NCBI GenBank assembly: GCA_937906915.1
Contig: CALCUU010000239.1
Coordinates: 1 to 11,569, forward strand
Origin: an uncultured Phascolarctobacterium sp.
GTDB lineage: Bacteria; Bacillota; Negativicutes; Acidaminococcales; Acidaminococcaceae
Length of the DNA stretch: 11,569 nt
Reading direction: 5' to 3'
Shown here one piece after another: positions 1 to 5,482 of this stretch (positions are counted from its first letter, which is position 1; each line of letters starts with the position of its first letter). The notes below the pieces were generated by a model, which ran no database searches, was not told where the DNA came from, and was given only the letters and a program-made list of their open reading frames with translations. Both the position numbers and the translations under genes were made by a program.

Positions 1-376
1 CTGTATATCTCAGGAAATACCAGGAGGAATCCAGGAAGGTATCCATAGTATCCATTTCTCTTCTTGCAGGCTTGCCGCAGCATGGGCATACAGTATCGCC
101 GAAGGTCTTGGAAGTGGTCAGAGGAGATTCACCCTTACCGGTAAATTCAACGTCGGTTGGCAGCAGAACCGGCAGATTTTCTTCCTTTTCAGGAACCCAG
201 CCGCATTCTTCACAGTAAATCATAGGGATTGGAGTACCCCAGTATCTCTGTCTGGAAATCAGCCAGTCACGCAGTCTGTAGTTTACAGTCTTTTCGCCGA
301 TACCCTTTTCCTTCAGATAATCTGCAATCTTTTCGATGGCATCACGGTTATTCAGTCCGTCGAATTCGCCGGAGTT
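1..376 (-). CDS. leuS: leucyl-tRNA synthetase, internal fragment (both ends missing)
   Basis: LeuS charges tRNA-Leu with leucine in the cytoplasm. Reading the - strand from about 376 down to 1 gives an uninterrupted LeuRS segment of about 125 residues. It starts at NSGEFDGL, continues through NYRLRDWLISRQRYWGTPIP (the junction of the editing and catalytic domains), then a zinc-ribbon-like part with CEECG and CPCCG pairs, and ends in MDTFLDSSWYFLRYT. These are hallmark bacterial LeuRS blocks from the middle of a protein normally about 800 residues long. The fragment leaves the window at its C-terminal side. At its N-terminal side the frame continues without a stop into FlgE-like sequence, not into the LeuRS editing domain, so the gene is broken at about 356-376. 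Arginine is mostly AGA here, whereas the arg genes to the right mostly use CGT. Family assignment is firm; a functional leuS at this position is not supported. Confidence 0.93.
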
Positions 377-600
377 AAGTGTTGCACTGTAAAGGTTTTC
401 GCCTTCCTTCTGCAAACCGGAAGCGTTAGAGAAGGATGCAACGGCAATCTGTCCGAGAAGTCTGGTCTGACCATTGTCGTATGATGCATAAATCATACCG
501 TCTTTCTGAATAGATACACCGGATAATTCACCCAATTTACGGCCTACGCCGTTACCATCTTTATCACCGGGGTCTGCGCCGATAGTACTGGTCGCATTAT
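356..600 (-). CDS. flgE: flagellar hook protein FlgE, internal fragment fused in frame to the LeuRS fragment
   Basis: FlgE is the structural subunit of the flagellar hook. On the - strand from about 597 down to 356 the frame reads STIGADPGDKDGNGVGRK, then GELSGVSIQKDGMIYASYDN, GQTRLLGQIAVASFSNASG and LYSATLNSGEFDG. This is the typical block towards the C-terminal end of flagellar hook and basal-body proteins (YDNGQTxLLGQIAVAxFxNxxGL...NSGEFDG). Only about 80 residues are present. The N-terminal flagellin-like region and the C-terminal coiled-coil region are missing. At the low-coordinate side the peptide NSGEFDG is shared with LeuRS and the frame passes directly into LeuRS. At the high-coordinate side the homology stops near 570-600, where argC begins on the opposite strand. 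No other flagellar gene is in the window. Identity is fairly sure; the exact right-hand boundary is uncertain. Confidence 0.85.
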
Positions 601-721
601 TGTTATGAGTGCTATCGACAATTTGGTTAAGGGGGCTGCAGGTCAGGCGGTTCAGAATTTGAATGTTATGTTCGGAATTGATGAGACGACGGGTCTTCGT
701 CAATTACCAATTTATCCCTAA
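581..721 (+). CDS. argC: N-acetyl-gamma-glutamyl-phosphate reductase, C-terminal remnant
   Basis: ArgC reduces N-acetylglutamyl phosphate to the semialdehyde with NADPH, the third step of ornithine synthesis. The last codons are readable: TGRIIVMSAIDNLVKGAAGQ, then AVQNLNVMFGIDETTGL and the terminal RQLPIYP, with stop TAA at 719-721. The NLVKGAAGQAVQNxNxMFG block is the conserved C-terminal signature of ArgC. Roughly 45 of about 345 residues are present. The frame stays open back to 527, but upstream of about 581 the + strand is the antisense of the FlgE fragment and carries no ArgC homology. Position directly before argJ is where argC normally lies in an argCJBD cluster, so the right side of the junction is probably the true locus and the left side foreign. 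Confidence 0.88.
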   Translation, partial: DSTGRIIVMSAIDNLVKGAAGQAVQNLNVMFGIDETTGLRQLPIYP

Positions 722-723
722 AC

Positions 724-741
724 CGAAATCGTTATAAGCAC
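724..741 (+). repeat. 18-bp arm, inverted copy of 913-930
   Basis: The 18 bases cgaaatcgttataagcac, starting three bases after the argC stop codon, are the reverse complement of 913-930 with one mismatch (17/18). The partner arm covers the right end of the palindromic repeat at 809-928 and ends one base before the argJ ribosome binding site. This may be the end of a second, decayed copy of the same repeat or a functional RNA arm. Homology to the element does not clearly extend beyond 741. Confidence 0.6.
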
Positions 742-747
742 AGTGTG

Positions 748-777
748 TTGTAGTAATAAAATATGGAAGTGTATAAA
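748..777 (+). promoter_or_regulatory. weak candidate promoter ahead of argJ, with overlapping 7-bp inverted repeat
   Basis: A possible -35 TTGTAG (748-753) and -10 TATAAA (772-777) are separated by 18 bp. The -10 lies in the loop of a perfect 7-bp inverted repeat, tatggaa at 762-768 and ttccata at 780-786, which could be an operator or a small hairpin. Further down, TGAATAATTAAAAA (799-812) matches 11 of 14 positions of the ArgR box consensus TGAATAWWWATTCA, with only the left half-site good. The region is AT-rich, so chance matches are likely. argJ may simply be read through from argC. Confidence 0.3.
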
Positions 778-808
778 ATTTCCATAAAATTATGACCTTG
801 AATAATTA

Positions 809-928
809 AAAACGTTAGAAGTGCTGTATAACGAGGCGGAACGAGCTTGTGCAGCGATGGCGTACTAGGGCGTACGTCGAGCAAGCAAGCGAAGTTCCAA
901 CAAAGTTAGACGGTGCTTATAACGTTTT
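809..928 (+). repeat. palindromic ~120-bp intergenic repeat, copy A
   Basis: The element is bounded by 12-bp terminal inverted repeats, aaaacgttagaa (809-820) and ttataacgtttt (917-928), which match at 11 of 12 positions. Internally it folds on itself: ggaac...gcttg on the left pairs with caagc...gttcc on the right, and the centre is cgtac/gtacg around tagggc. Its sequence aligns end to end with the reverse complement of 3088-3206, with only three single-base gaps in my hand alignment. This layout resembles ERIC-type or MITE-like palindromic units, but I cannot match it to a named family. It fills most of the argC-argJ gap and ends just before the argJ ribosome binding site, so it is transcribed with the operon. 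Confidence 0.8.
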
Positions 929-946
929 CGAAAGAAGGAATTACTA

Positions 947-2152
947 ATGAGAAAAATAGACGGTTGGGTTACAGCTCCGCAAGGTTATTTGGCGGCAGGC
1001 GTTAAAGCTGGTATTAAAGCAAGCGGTAACCACGACGTAGCAGTAATTTACAGTACTGTTCCCGCAGCTTGCGGTGCAGTGTTTACTCAAAATAAAATGT
1101 GTGCTGCTCCCGTACTTGTGAGCCGAGAAGTAAATAAACAACCCTACGCTCAAGCAATCTTGGTAAATAGTGGTTGTGCCAACGCTTGTACTGGTGCTCA
1201 AGGTATTGAGGACGCTAAAAAAATGCAAGCTCACGGCGCAGAGCTTTTAGGTATCGAGCCGGAGCAAGCTTTCATTTGCTCTACCGGCGTTATCGGTCAC
1301 TTCCTGCCTATGGATAAACTGCTGACCGGTATCGCAGATGCTATTGATGCTATGGACGAAACCGAAGGTGAAAGCTGTGCCATGGCAATTCAAACTACGG
1401 ATACCTTCATTAAAAAAGCAGCTTACGAAGCTGAAATTGATGGTAAGCTGGTGAAGATTGCGGGCATCGCTAAGGGTGCAGGCATGATTCACCCTAATAT
1501 GGCGACAATGCTTACCTTTATTACTACCGATTGCGCCATCGCTCCCGATGTTTTGAAGCGTGCAGTTAAGGCTGCTGCTGATAAATCCTTTAATATGGTA
1601 GTTGTTGACGGCGACACCAGCACTAACGATAGTATGATTGTTCTTGCCAACGGTTTGGCAGAAAACGAAATCATTCTTTCTGAAGAACACCCTGACTATC
1701 CTGCTTTCTTTGAAATGTTGGTAGCTTGCGCAACTGATTTAGCAAAGCTTATTGCTCACGACGGTGAAGGCGCTACTAAATTCTTGGAAGTAAACGTAGT
1801 GGGCGCTGCTTCTTGGCAAGATGCTAAGACCGCAGCAATGGCGATTGCAAAATCTCCGCTGGTTAAAACTGCTTTCTTCGGCGAAGACCCCAACTGGGGA
1901 CGCATTGTTTGTGCAGCTGGTTACAGCGGTGCAGAAATGATTGCCGAAAAGGTTAATTTGGAAATTGGCGGTGTGCGTTTGGTAGAAAACGGTATGAACT
2001 GCAATGTTCCTGCTGAACGTCTTGCTCCCATTATGGCAGAGCACGATATTTCCATGACCATTGACCTTGCCGCAGGCGAAGAAAAGGCTACCGTTTGGAC
2101 CTGCGACTTTAGCTATGAATACGTTAAAATAAATGGTGAATACCACACCTAA
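947..2152 (+). CDS. argJ: glutamate N-acetyltransferase / amino-acid acetyltransferase ArgJ
   Basis: ArgJ transfers the acetyl group from N-acetylornithine to glutamate, releasing ornithine and regenerating N-acetylglutamate. Many ArgJ enzymes also use acetyl-CoA to start the cycle. The 401-residue length is normal. The motif KGAGMIHPNMATML (about residues 176-189) contains the autocleavage site: the Ala186-Thr187 bond is cut and Thr187 becomes the N-terminal nucleophile of the beta chain. The alpha chain begins GWVTAPQGYLAAGVKAGIK, and LVNSGCANACTG (72-83) and the later GEDPNWGRI are family-conserved blocks. ATG 947 is preceded by AGAAGG (932-937) with 9 bases spacing. The gene lies between the argC remnant and argB, 42 bp from argB. 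Whether it is monofunctional or bifunctional cannot be read from sequence; no argA or argE is in view. All glutamines I checked are CAA. Confidence 0.97.
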   Translation: MRKIDGWVTAPQGYLAAGVKAGIKASGNHDVAVIYSTVPAACGAVFTQNKMCAAPVLVSREVNKQPYAQAILVNSGCANACTGAQGIEDAKKMQAHGAELLGIEPEQAFICSTGVIGHFLPMDKLLTGIADAIDAMDETEGESCAMAIQTTDTFIKKAAYEAEIDGKLVKIAGIAKGAGMIHPNMATMLTFITTDCAIAPDVLKRAVKAAADKSFNMVVVDGDTSTNDSMIVLANGLAENEIILSEEHPDYPAFFEMLVACATDLAKLIAHDGEGATKFLEVNVVGAASWQDAKTAAMAIAKSPLVKTAFFGEDPNWGRIVCAAGYSGAEMIAEKVNLEIGGVRLVENGMNCNVPAERLAPIMAEHDISMTIDLAAGEEKATVWTCDFSYEYVKINGEYHT

Positions 2153-2175
2153 TTAAAATAAAACATTGTAAAAAA

Positions 2176-2194
2176 ATCTAAGGAGGATTTAGAT
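2176..2194 (+). promoter_or_regulatory. hairpin presenting the argB ribosome binding site
   Basis: atctaa (2176-2181) and ttagat (2189-2194) form a perfect 6-bp inverted repeat, with the Shine-Dalgarno GGAGG in the 7-base loop (ggaggat). The ATG of argB (2195) follows the stem immediately. The stem is AU-rich and probably weak, so this could be chance. If formed, it would affect how ribosomes reach argB. Confidence 0.35.
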
Positions 2195-3088
2195 ATGATT
2201 ATTAACGATACTCAAGTACAAACCTTAATTGAAGCTCTTCCGTATTTGCGTGATTTTAAAGATAAAACCATCGTTGTTAAATACGGCGGTAACGCAATGC
2301 TCAATGACCAAATTAAAAACAAAGTTCTGCAAGACATCGTATTCCTGCAATGCGCAGGCATGCGTCCTGTTGTAGTTCATGGCGGCGGTCCGGAAATTAC
2401 TGCTATGCTCATGCAAGCTGGCAAAAAAAGCGAATTTGTTAGCGGTTTGCGTGTAACCGACGCTGAATCCGTTGGCATCGCAGAAATGGCTTTGGTTGGT
2501 AAAATCAATACTGACCTTGTAGCTCGTCTGAATATGTTGGGTGGTCGTGCTGTTGGTTTGAACGGCAAAGACGCTAATTTGGTACAAGCTAAAAAACATT
2601 TGGCAGACGTTTATGAAAACGGCGAAGTTAATTTGGTAGATATTGGCTACGTTGGCAATGTTGAACACGTTAACACCGAATTGATTGAAGTTCTTCTTTC
2701 CAATGGCTTCATTCCCGTAATCGCTCCTACTGGTGTTGGCAGCAGCGGTGAAACCTACAACATCAATGCTGACAGCGTAGCAGGCGAAATTGCAGGCGCT
2801 CTGAAAGCTGAAAAACTTTTGGTGCTCACTGACGTGCGTGGTATTTACTCCGACTACCGTGATGAAAACAGCTTCATCTCCACTCTTACCTTTGAAAAAG
2901 CACAAGAACTTATTATTCGTGGCAAAATTGATGGCGGTATGATTCCTAAAGTTCGTGCTTGCATCACCGCACTTTCCGGTGGCGCTAAGAAAACTCACAT
3001 CATCGACGGTCGCGCAGAACATACTATCCTTATGGAAATCTTCAGCGACAGTGGTGTGGGTACTGAAGTTGTTAAAGAGCTTCGATAA
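2195..3088 (+). CDS. argB: acetylglutamate kinase ArgB
   Basis: ArgB phosphorylates the gamma-carboxyl of N-acetylglutamate with ATP, usually the controlled step when ornithine is made through the acetyl cycle. The 297 residues show the amino-acid-kinase fold signatures: VVKYGGNAM with Lys29 for phosphate binding, VVHGGGPEI (about 60-68) for the substrate loop, GLRVTD (84-89), and a C-terminal nucleotide part with VLTDVRGI and GGMIPK. The N-terminal extension helix before Lys29 (IEALPYLRDFKDK) and the ending EHTILMEIFSDSGVGT resemble the arginine-sensitive, hexameric kinases, so feedback inhibition by arginine is likely (inference). AAGGAGG at 2180-2186 fixes ATG 2195. Its stop codon touches the left end of the second palindromic repeat. 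Confidence 0.97.
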   Translation: MIINDTQVQTLIEALPYLRDFKDKTIVVKYGGNAMLNDQIKNKVLQDIVFLQCAGMRPVVVHGGGPEITAMLMQAGKKSEFVSGLRVTDAESVGIAEMALVGKINTDLVARLNMLGGRAVGLNGKDANLVQAKKHLADVYENGEVNLVDIGYVGNVEHVNTELIEVLLSNGFIPVIAPTGVGSSGETYNINADSVAGEIAGALKAEKLLVLTDVRGIYSDYRDENSFISTLTFEKAQELIIRGKIDGGMIPKVRACITALSGGAKKTHIIDGRAEHTILMEIFSDSGVGTEVVKELR

Positions 3089-3206
3089 AAATGTTATAAA
3101 TCCAGTAATACTTCGTTATGGCTTGCTTACTTGCTCAACGTACGTCCAGTACGCTGTCGCTTCGTAAGCTTCGCCATGCCTTGTCTTACAGAATTTCTAA
3201 CATTTT
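3088..3206 (-). repeat. palindromic ~120-bp intergenic repeat, copy B (inverted relative to copy A)
   Basis: Terminal inverted repeats aaaatgttataaat (3088-3101) and atttctaacatttt (3193-3206) match at 13 of 14 positions. Inside, atggc..gcttac on the left pairs with gtaagc..gccat on the right, and the centre is cgtac-gtcca-gtacg. The reverse complement aligns along its whole length with 809-928. The shared core contains gcgtactgg/gcgtactag, cgtacgt and gagcaag. The left end overlaps the last base of the argB stop codon, and the right end abuts the argD Shine-Dalgarno, so it occupies almost the entire 134-bp gap. In RNA it would form one long imperfect hairpin inside the operon transcript. No coding capacity is apparent. 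Confidence 0.85.
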
Positions 3207-3222
3207 TTGGAGGTAGTAGGTA

Positions 3223-4413
3223 ATGGATTACAATACAGTTATAAATGAAACAGAAAAATATTACTTGCCTGTTTTCGGCAGATATCCTCTGGTAATCGAC
3301 CATGGCAAAGGTTGCAAATTATATGATGCCAATGGTGAAGAATACTTAGATTTTTTGGCAGGTATTGCTGTAAACGCTTTGGGTCACGCTCACCCTGTGC
3401 TTGTTAAAGCTATTGCAGACCAAGCGGCAAAGGTAATGCATTGCTCTAATTTGTACTATACTGAAATTCAAGCTAAGGCTATCCGTACCATTGCAGAAGT
3501 TAGCGGCTTTGACAGAATCTTTTTGGCTAACAGCGGTGCTGAAGCTAACGAAGGTGCTTTGAAGCTGGCTCGTAAGTACGGCAAGCTGAAAGCTCCTAAT
3601 AAATTCCGCATCATTACAGCGGTACATTCCTTCCACGGACGTACCCTCTTGACCGTAACTGCAACTGGTCAAACCAAATACCAAGTTGGCTACGAGCCTC
3701 TGCCCGGTGGTTTTGATTATGTTGAATACGGCAATGTTGCAGAATTAGAAGCTAAAATGGGTGACGATGTATGCGCAGTTCTCTTGGAGCCTATCCAAGG
3801 TGAAGGTGGCGTGCACGTTCCCAGTGATGAATATTTACAAGCAGTACGTGCTTTGTGCGACAAGCACGATGCTCTCTTGATTTTTGACGAAATTCAGTCC
3901 GGTGTAGGACGTAGCGGTAAATGGTTTGCGTATATGCATAGCGGTGTAAAACCTGACGTGCTTACCTTTGCTAAGGGCGTTGGCGGTGGCTTCCCCTTGG
4001 GTGGCTTCGCAGTTGATGAACGCTTGGCAACCGTGTTTAAACCTGGTGACCATGGTAGCACCTTTGGTGGCAACCCGTTAGCGTGTGCTGCTGCTCATGC
4101 TTGCTTAACTGCTATTCGTGCAGAAAACTTAGTGGATAAAGCTGCTACTCAAGGTGAATACTTCAAGGCACAATTGGAAGCTTTGGCTGCTAAATATCCT
4201 GACAAGGTTAAAGAAGTACGTGGTCGTGGCTTAATTCTGGGGATGGAATTGGCTAAGGAAGGTAAACCCGTTGTGGAAACCTGCCTGCGTGAACACGTAA
4301 TTGTTAACTGCACTGCTGGCAATGTCATTCGTCTTGTTCCGCCTTTGATTGTTACTAAAGAAGAGATTGATACAGTAATCAAGGCGCTGGACGTAGCGTT
4401 GGCTGAATTTTAG
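3223..4413 (+). CDS. argD: acetylornithine aminotransferase ArgD
   Basis: ArgD is a class-III PLP aminotransferase that converts N-acetylglutamate semialdehyde and glutamate to N-acetylornithine and 2-oxoglutarate. Some members also act in lysine synthesis. The protein has 396 residues, the usual length. Visible features are NSGAEANEGALKLARKYG (103-120, PLP phosphate contacts), HSFHGRT (135-141), the LLEPIQGEGG block (187-196), DEIQSGVGRSG with Asp222 contacting the pyridine nitrogen, and FAKGVGGGFPLG with Lys251 as the PLP Schiff-base lysine. GGAGGT (3209-3214) precedes ATG 3223 with 8 bases spacing. The stop TAG is embedded in the argF Shine-Dalgarno, which suggests tight translational linkage to argF. 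Confidence 0.97.
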   Translation: MDYNTVINETEKYYLPVFGRYPLVIDHGKGCKLYDANGEEYLDFLAGIAVNALGHAHPVLVKAIADQAAKVMHCSNLYYTEIQAKAIRTIAEVSGFDRIFLANSGAEANEGALKLARKYGKLKAPNKFRIITAVHSFHGRTLLTVTATGQTKYQVGYEPLPGGFDYVEYGNVAELEAKMGDDVCAVLLEPIQGEGGVHVPSDEYLQAVRALCDKHDALLIFDEIQSGVGRSGKWFAYMHSGVKPDVLTFAKGVGGGFPLGGFAVDERLATVFKPGDHGSTFGGNPLACAAAHACLTAIRAENLVDKAATQGEYFKAQLEALAAKYPDKVKEVRGRGLILGMELAKEGKPVVETCLREHVIVNCTAGNVIRLVPPLIVTKEEIDTVIKALDVALAEF

Positions 4414-4428
4414 GAGGGGAATTTTTAA

Positions 4429-5370
4429 ATGGCGTTAAAACATAAGGATTTAATTTCCATTCACGATTTAGAAATCGGTGAAGTTGCGTTAATCTTGGAC
4501 GTAGCAGCGAAATTAAAACGTAAACAAAAGAAAGGTGAGCCTCACCAATATTTAAAAGGCAAAACTTTAGCGATGCTTTTCTCCAAAGCATCTACCCGTA
4601 CTAGAACTTCCTTCGAGGTTGGCTTCTTCCAATTGGGCGGTCATCCCATTTATTTGAGTGATGATGCTTCCCAAATCGGACGTGGTGAACCTGTTAAAGA
4701 TACTGCTCGCGTACTGTCCCGTTTTGTTGACGGTATCATGATTCGTACTTTCTCCCATGAATCTGTAATCGAGCTGGCTAAATATGCAAGTATTCCGGTT
4801 ATCAATGGTTTGACCGATTTGCTCCACCCCTGCCAAGCATTGACTGACCTCTTCACCATTCAAGAAAAAATGAAGGTGCTTAAAGGTCGTAAGATGGTTT
4901 ATGTTGGCGACGGTAACAATATGGCGCACTCCCTTATGTATGCTGCTGCAAAAGTTGGTATGAATATGGTTTGTGCTTGCCCCAAAGGCTACCAACCTGA
5001 CCCGAAGGTTCTTGCTGAAGCTCAAGAGGATGCTTCCCACACCGGCTGCACCATCACCGTTGAAGAAGACGTGATGAAAGCAGTTAAGGGTGCGGACGTA
5101 CTCTACACTGATACTTGGGCAAGCATGGGTCAAGAGGAAGAGCACGATGCTCGTAAGAAAATTTTTGCACCCTATCAAATCAACGCAGAGCTTCTTGCTG
5201 CTGCAAGACCGGAAGCAATCGTAATGCACTGCTTGCCTGCATATCGCGGTGAAGAAATTACTGACGACGTAATCGAAGGACCTCAATCCGTTGTGTTTGA
5301 CCAAGCAGAAAACCGCTTGCACGTACAAAAAGCAATCATGGCTCTCTTGATGAGTGACGAAAGATTGTAA
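4429..5370 (+). CDS. argF: ornithine carbamoyltransferase ArgF
   Basis: ArgF makes citrulline from ornithine and carbamoyl phosphate. The 313-residue protein has the carbamoyl-phosphate loop SKASTRTRTSFE with STRTR at 55-59, HPCQALTDL starting at 133 (also carbamoyl-phosphate binding), the DTWASMG ornithine loop (228-234), and MHCLPAYRG with HCLP at 267-270 carrying the cysteine that binds ornithine. The ornithine loop and HCLP separate it from aspartate carbamoyltransferase. ATG 4429 follows AGGAGGGG (4412-4419), which overlaps the argD stop; the intergenic gap is 15 bp. A catabolic OTC of the arginine deiminase pathway is less likely, because arcA and arcC are absent and the neighbours are biosynthetic. 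Confidence 0.97.
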   Translation: MALKHKDLISIHDLEIGEVALILDVAAKLKRKQKKGEPHQYLKGKTLAMLFSKASTRTRTSFEVGFFQLGGHPIYLSDDASQIGRGEPVKDTARVLSRFVDGIMIRTFSHESVIELAKYASIPVINGLTDLLHPCQALTDLFTIQEKMKVLKGRKMVYVGDGNNMAHSLMYAAAKVGMNMVCACPKGYQPDPKVLAEAQEDASHTGCTITVEEDVMKAVKGADVLYTDTWASMGQEEEHDARKKIFAPYQINAELLAAARPEAIVMHCLPAYRGEEITDDVIEGPQSVVFDQAENRLHVQKAIMALLMSDERL

Positions 5371-5395
5371 TAGGATTGTATACATAAAAAAGTAC

Positions 5396-5423
5396 TGGAC
5401 AATAATAAAATTAGTGCTATAAT
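5396..5423 (+). promoter_or_regulatory. sigma-A-type promoter for argGH, with possible ArgR half-site over the -10
   Basis: A -35 TGGACA (5396-5401) and a perfect -10 TATAAT (5418-5423) are separated by 16 bp, with an extended -10 TGC directly upstream (5415-5417). It lies in the 112-bp argF-argG gap, about 60 bp before the argG start. TGCTATAATATTCA (5415-5428) matches 10 of 14 positions of the ARG-box consensus and has a clean right half-site ATTCA, so ArgR could occlude the -10. The promoter call is good; the operator call is weak. Confidence 0.7.
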
Positions 5424-5443
5424 ATTCAATAACGTTGCAAGAT

Positions 5444-5462
5444 TATTCACAACCTGTGAATA
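5444..5462 (+). promoter_or_regulatory. perfect 7-bp palindrome in the argG leader
   Basis: tattcac (5444-5450) and gtgaata (5456-5462) are a perfect inverted repeat around a 5-base loop, aacct. It sits about 20 bp downstream of the predicted -10 and six bases upstream of the argG Shine-Dalgarno (5469-5474). The TGAATA/TATTCA-like arms resemble ArgR half-sites, but in the opposite order to a standard ARG box. It could be an operator for a dimeric regulator or a small leader hairpin. Confidence 0.5.
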
Positions 5463-5482
5463 TAAAATAGGAGGCTATTAAA

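Noticed and set aside
1..703. One long open - strand frame reading FlgE then LeuRS, which could be called a novel fusion protein
   Set aside because: The parts are internal slices of two unrelated core proteins joined at a coincidentally shared peptide. The frame upstream of about 600 is only the antisense of argC. A chimera explains it better.
809..928. Possible CRISPR unit, riboswitch or T-box leader
   Set aside because: There is no repeat-spacer periodicity, and I see no T-box motif or known ligand-binding core. The related inverted copy at 3088-3206 and the terminal inverted repeats point to an interspersed palindromic element.
2225..3022. Long - strand open frame opposite argB (about 265 codons)
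   Set aside because: Same shadow effect; low-complexity residue mix, no ribosome binding site, and fully covered by a conserved gene.
2955..3167. Small + strand frame overlapping the argB end and entering the palindromic repeat
   Set aside because: It is out of frame within conserved argB codons and runs into the repeat. There is no ribosome binding site or recognisable protein.
5371..5395. Possible terminator directly after argF
   Set aside because: Only the short palindrome tgtataca followed by A-runs is present; no stable stem with a T-tract.
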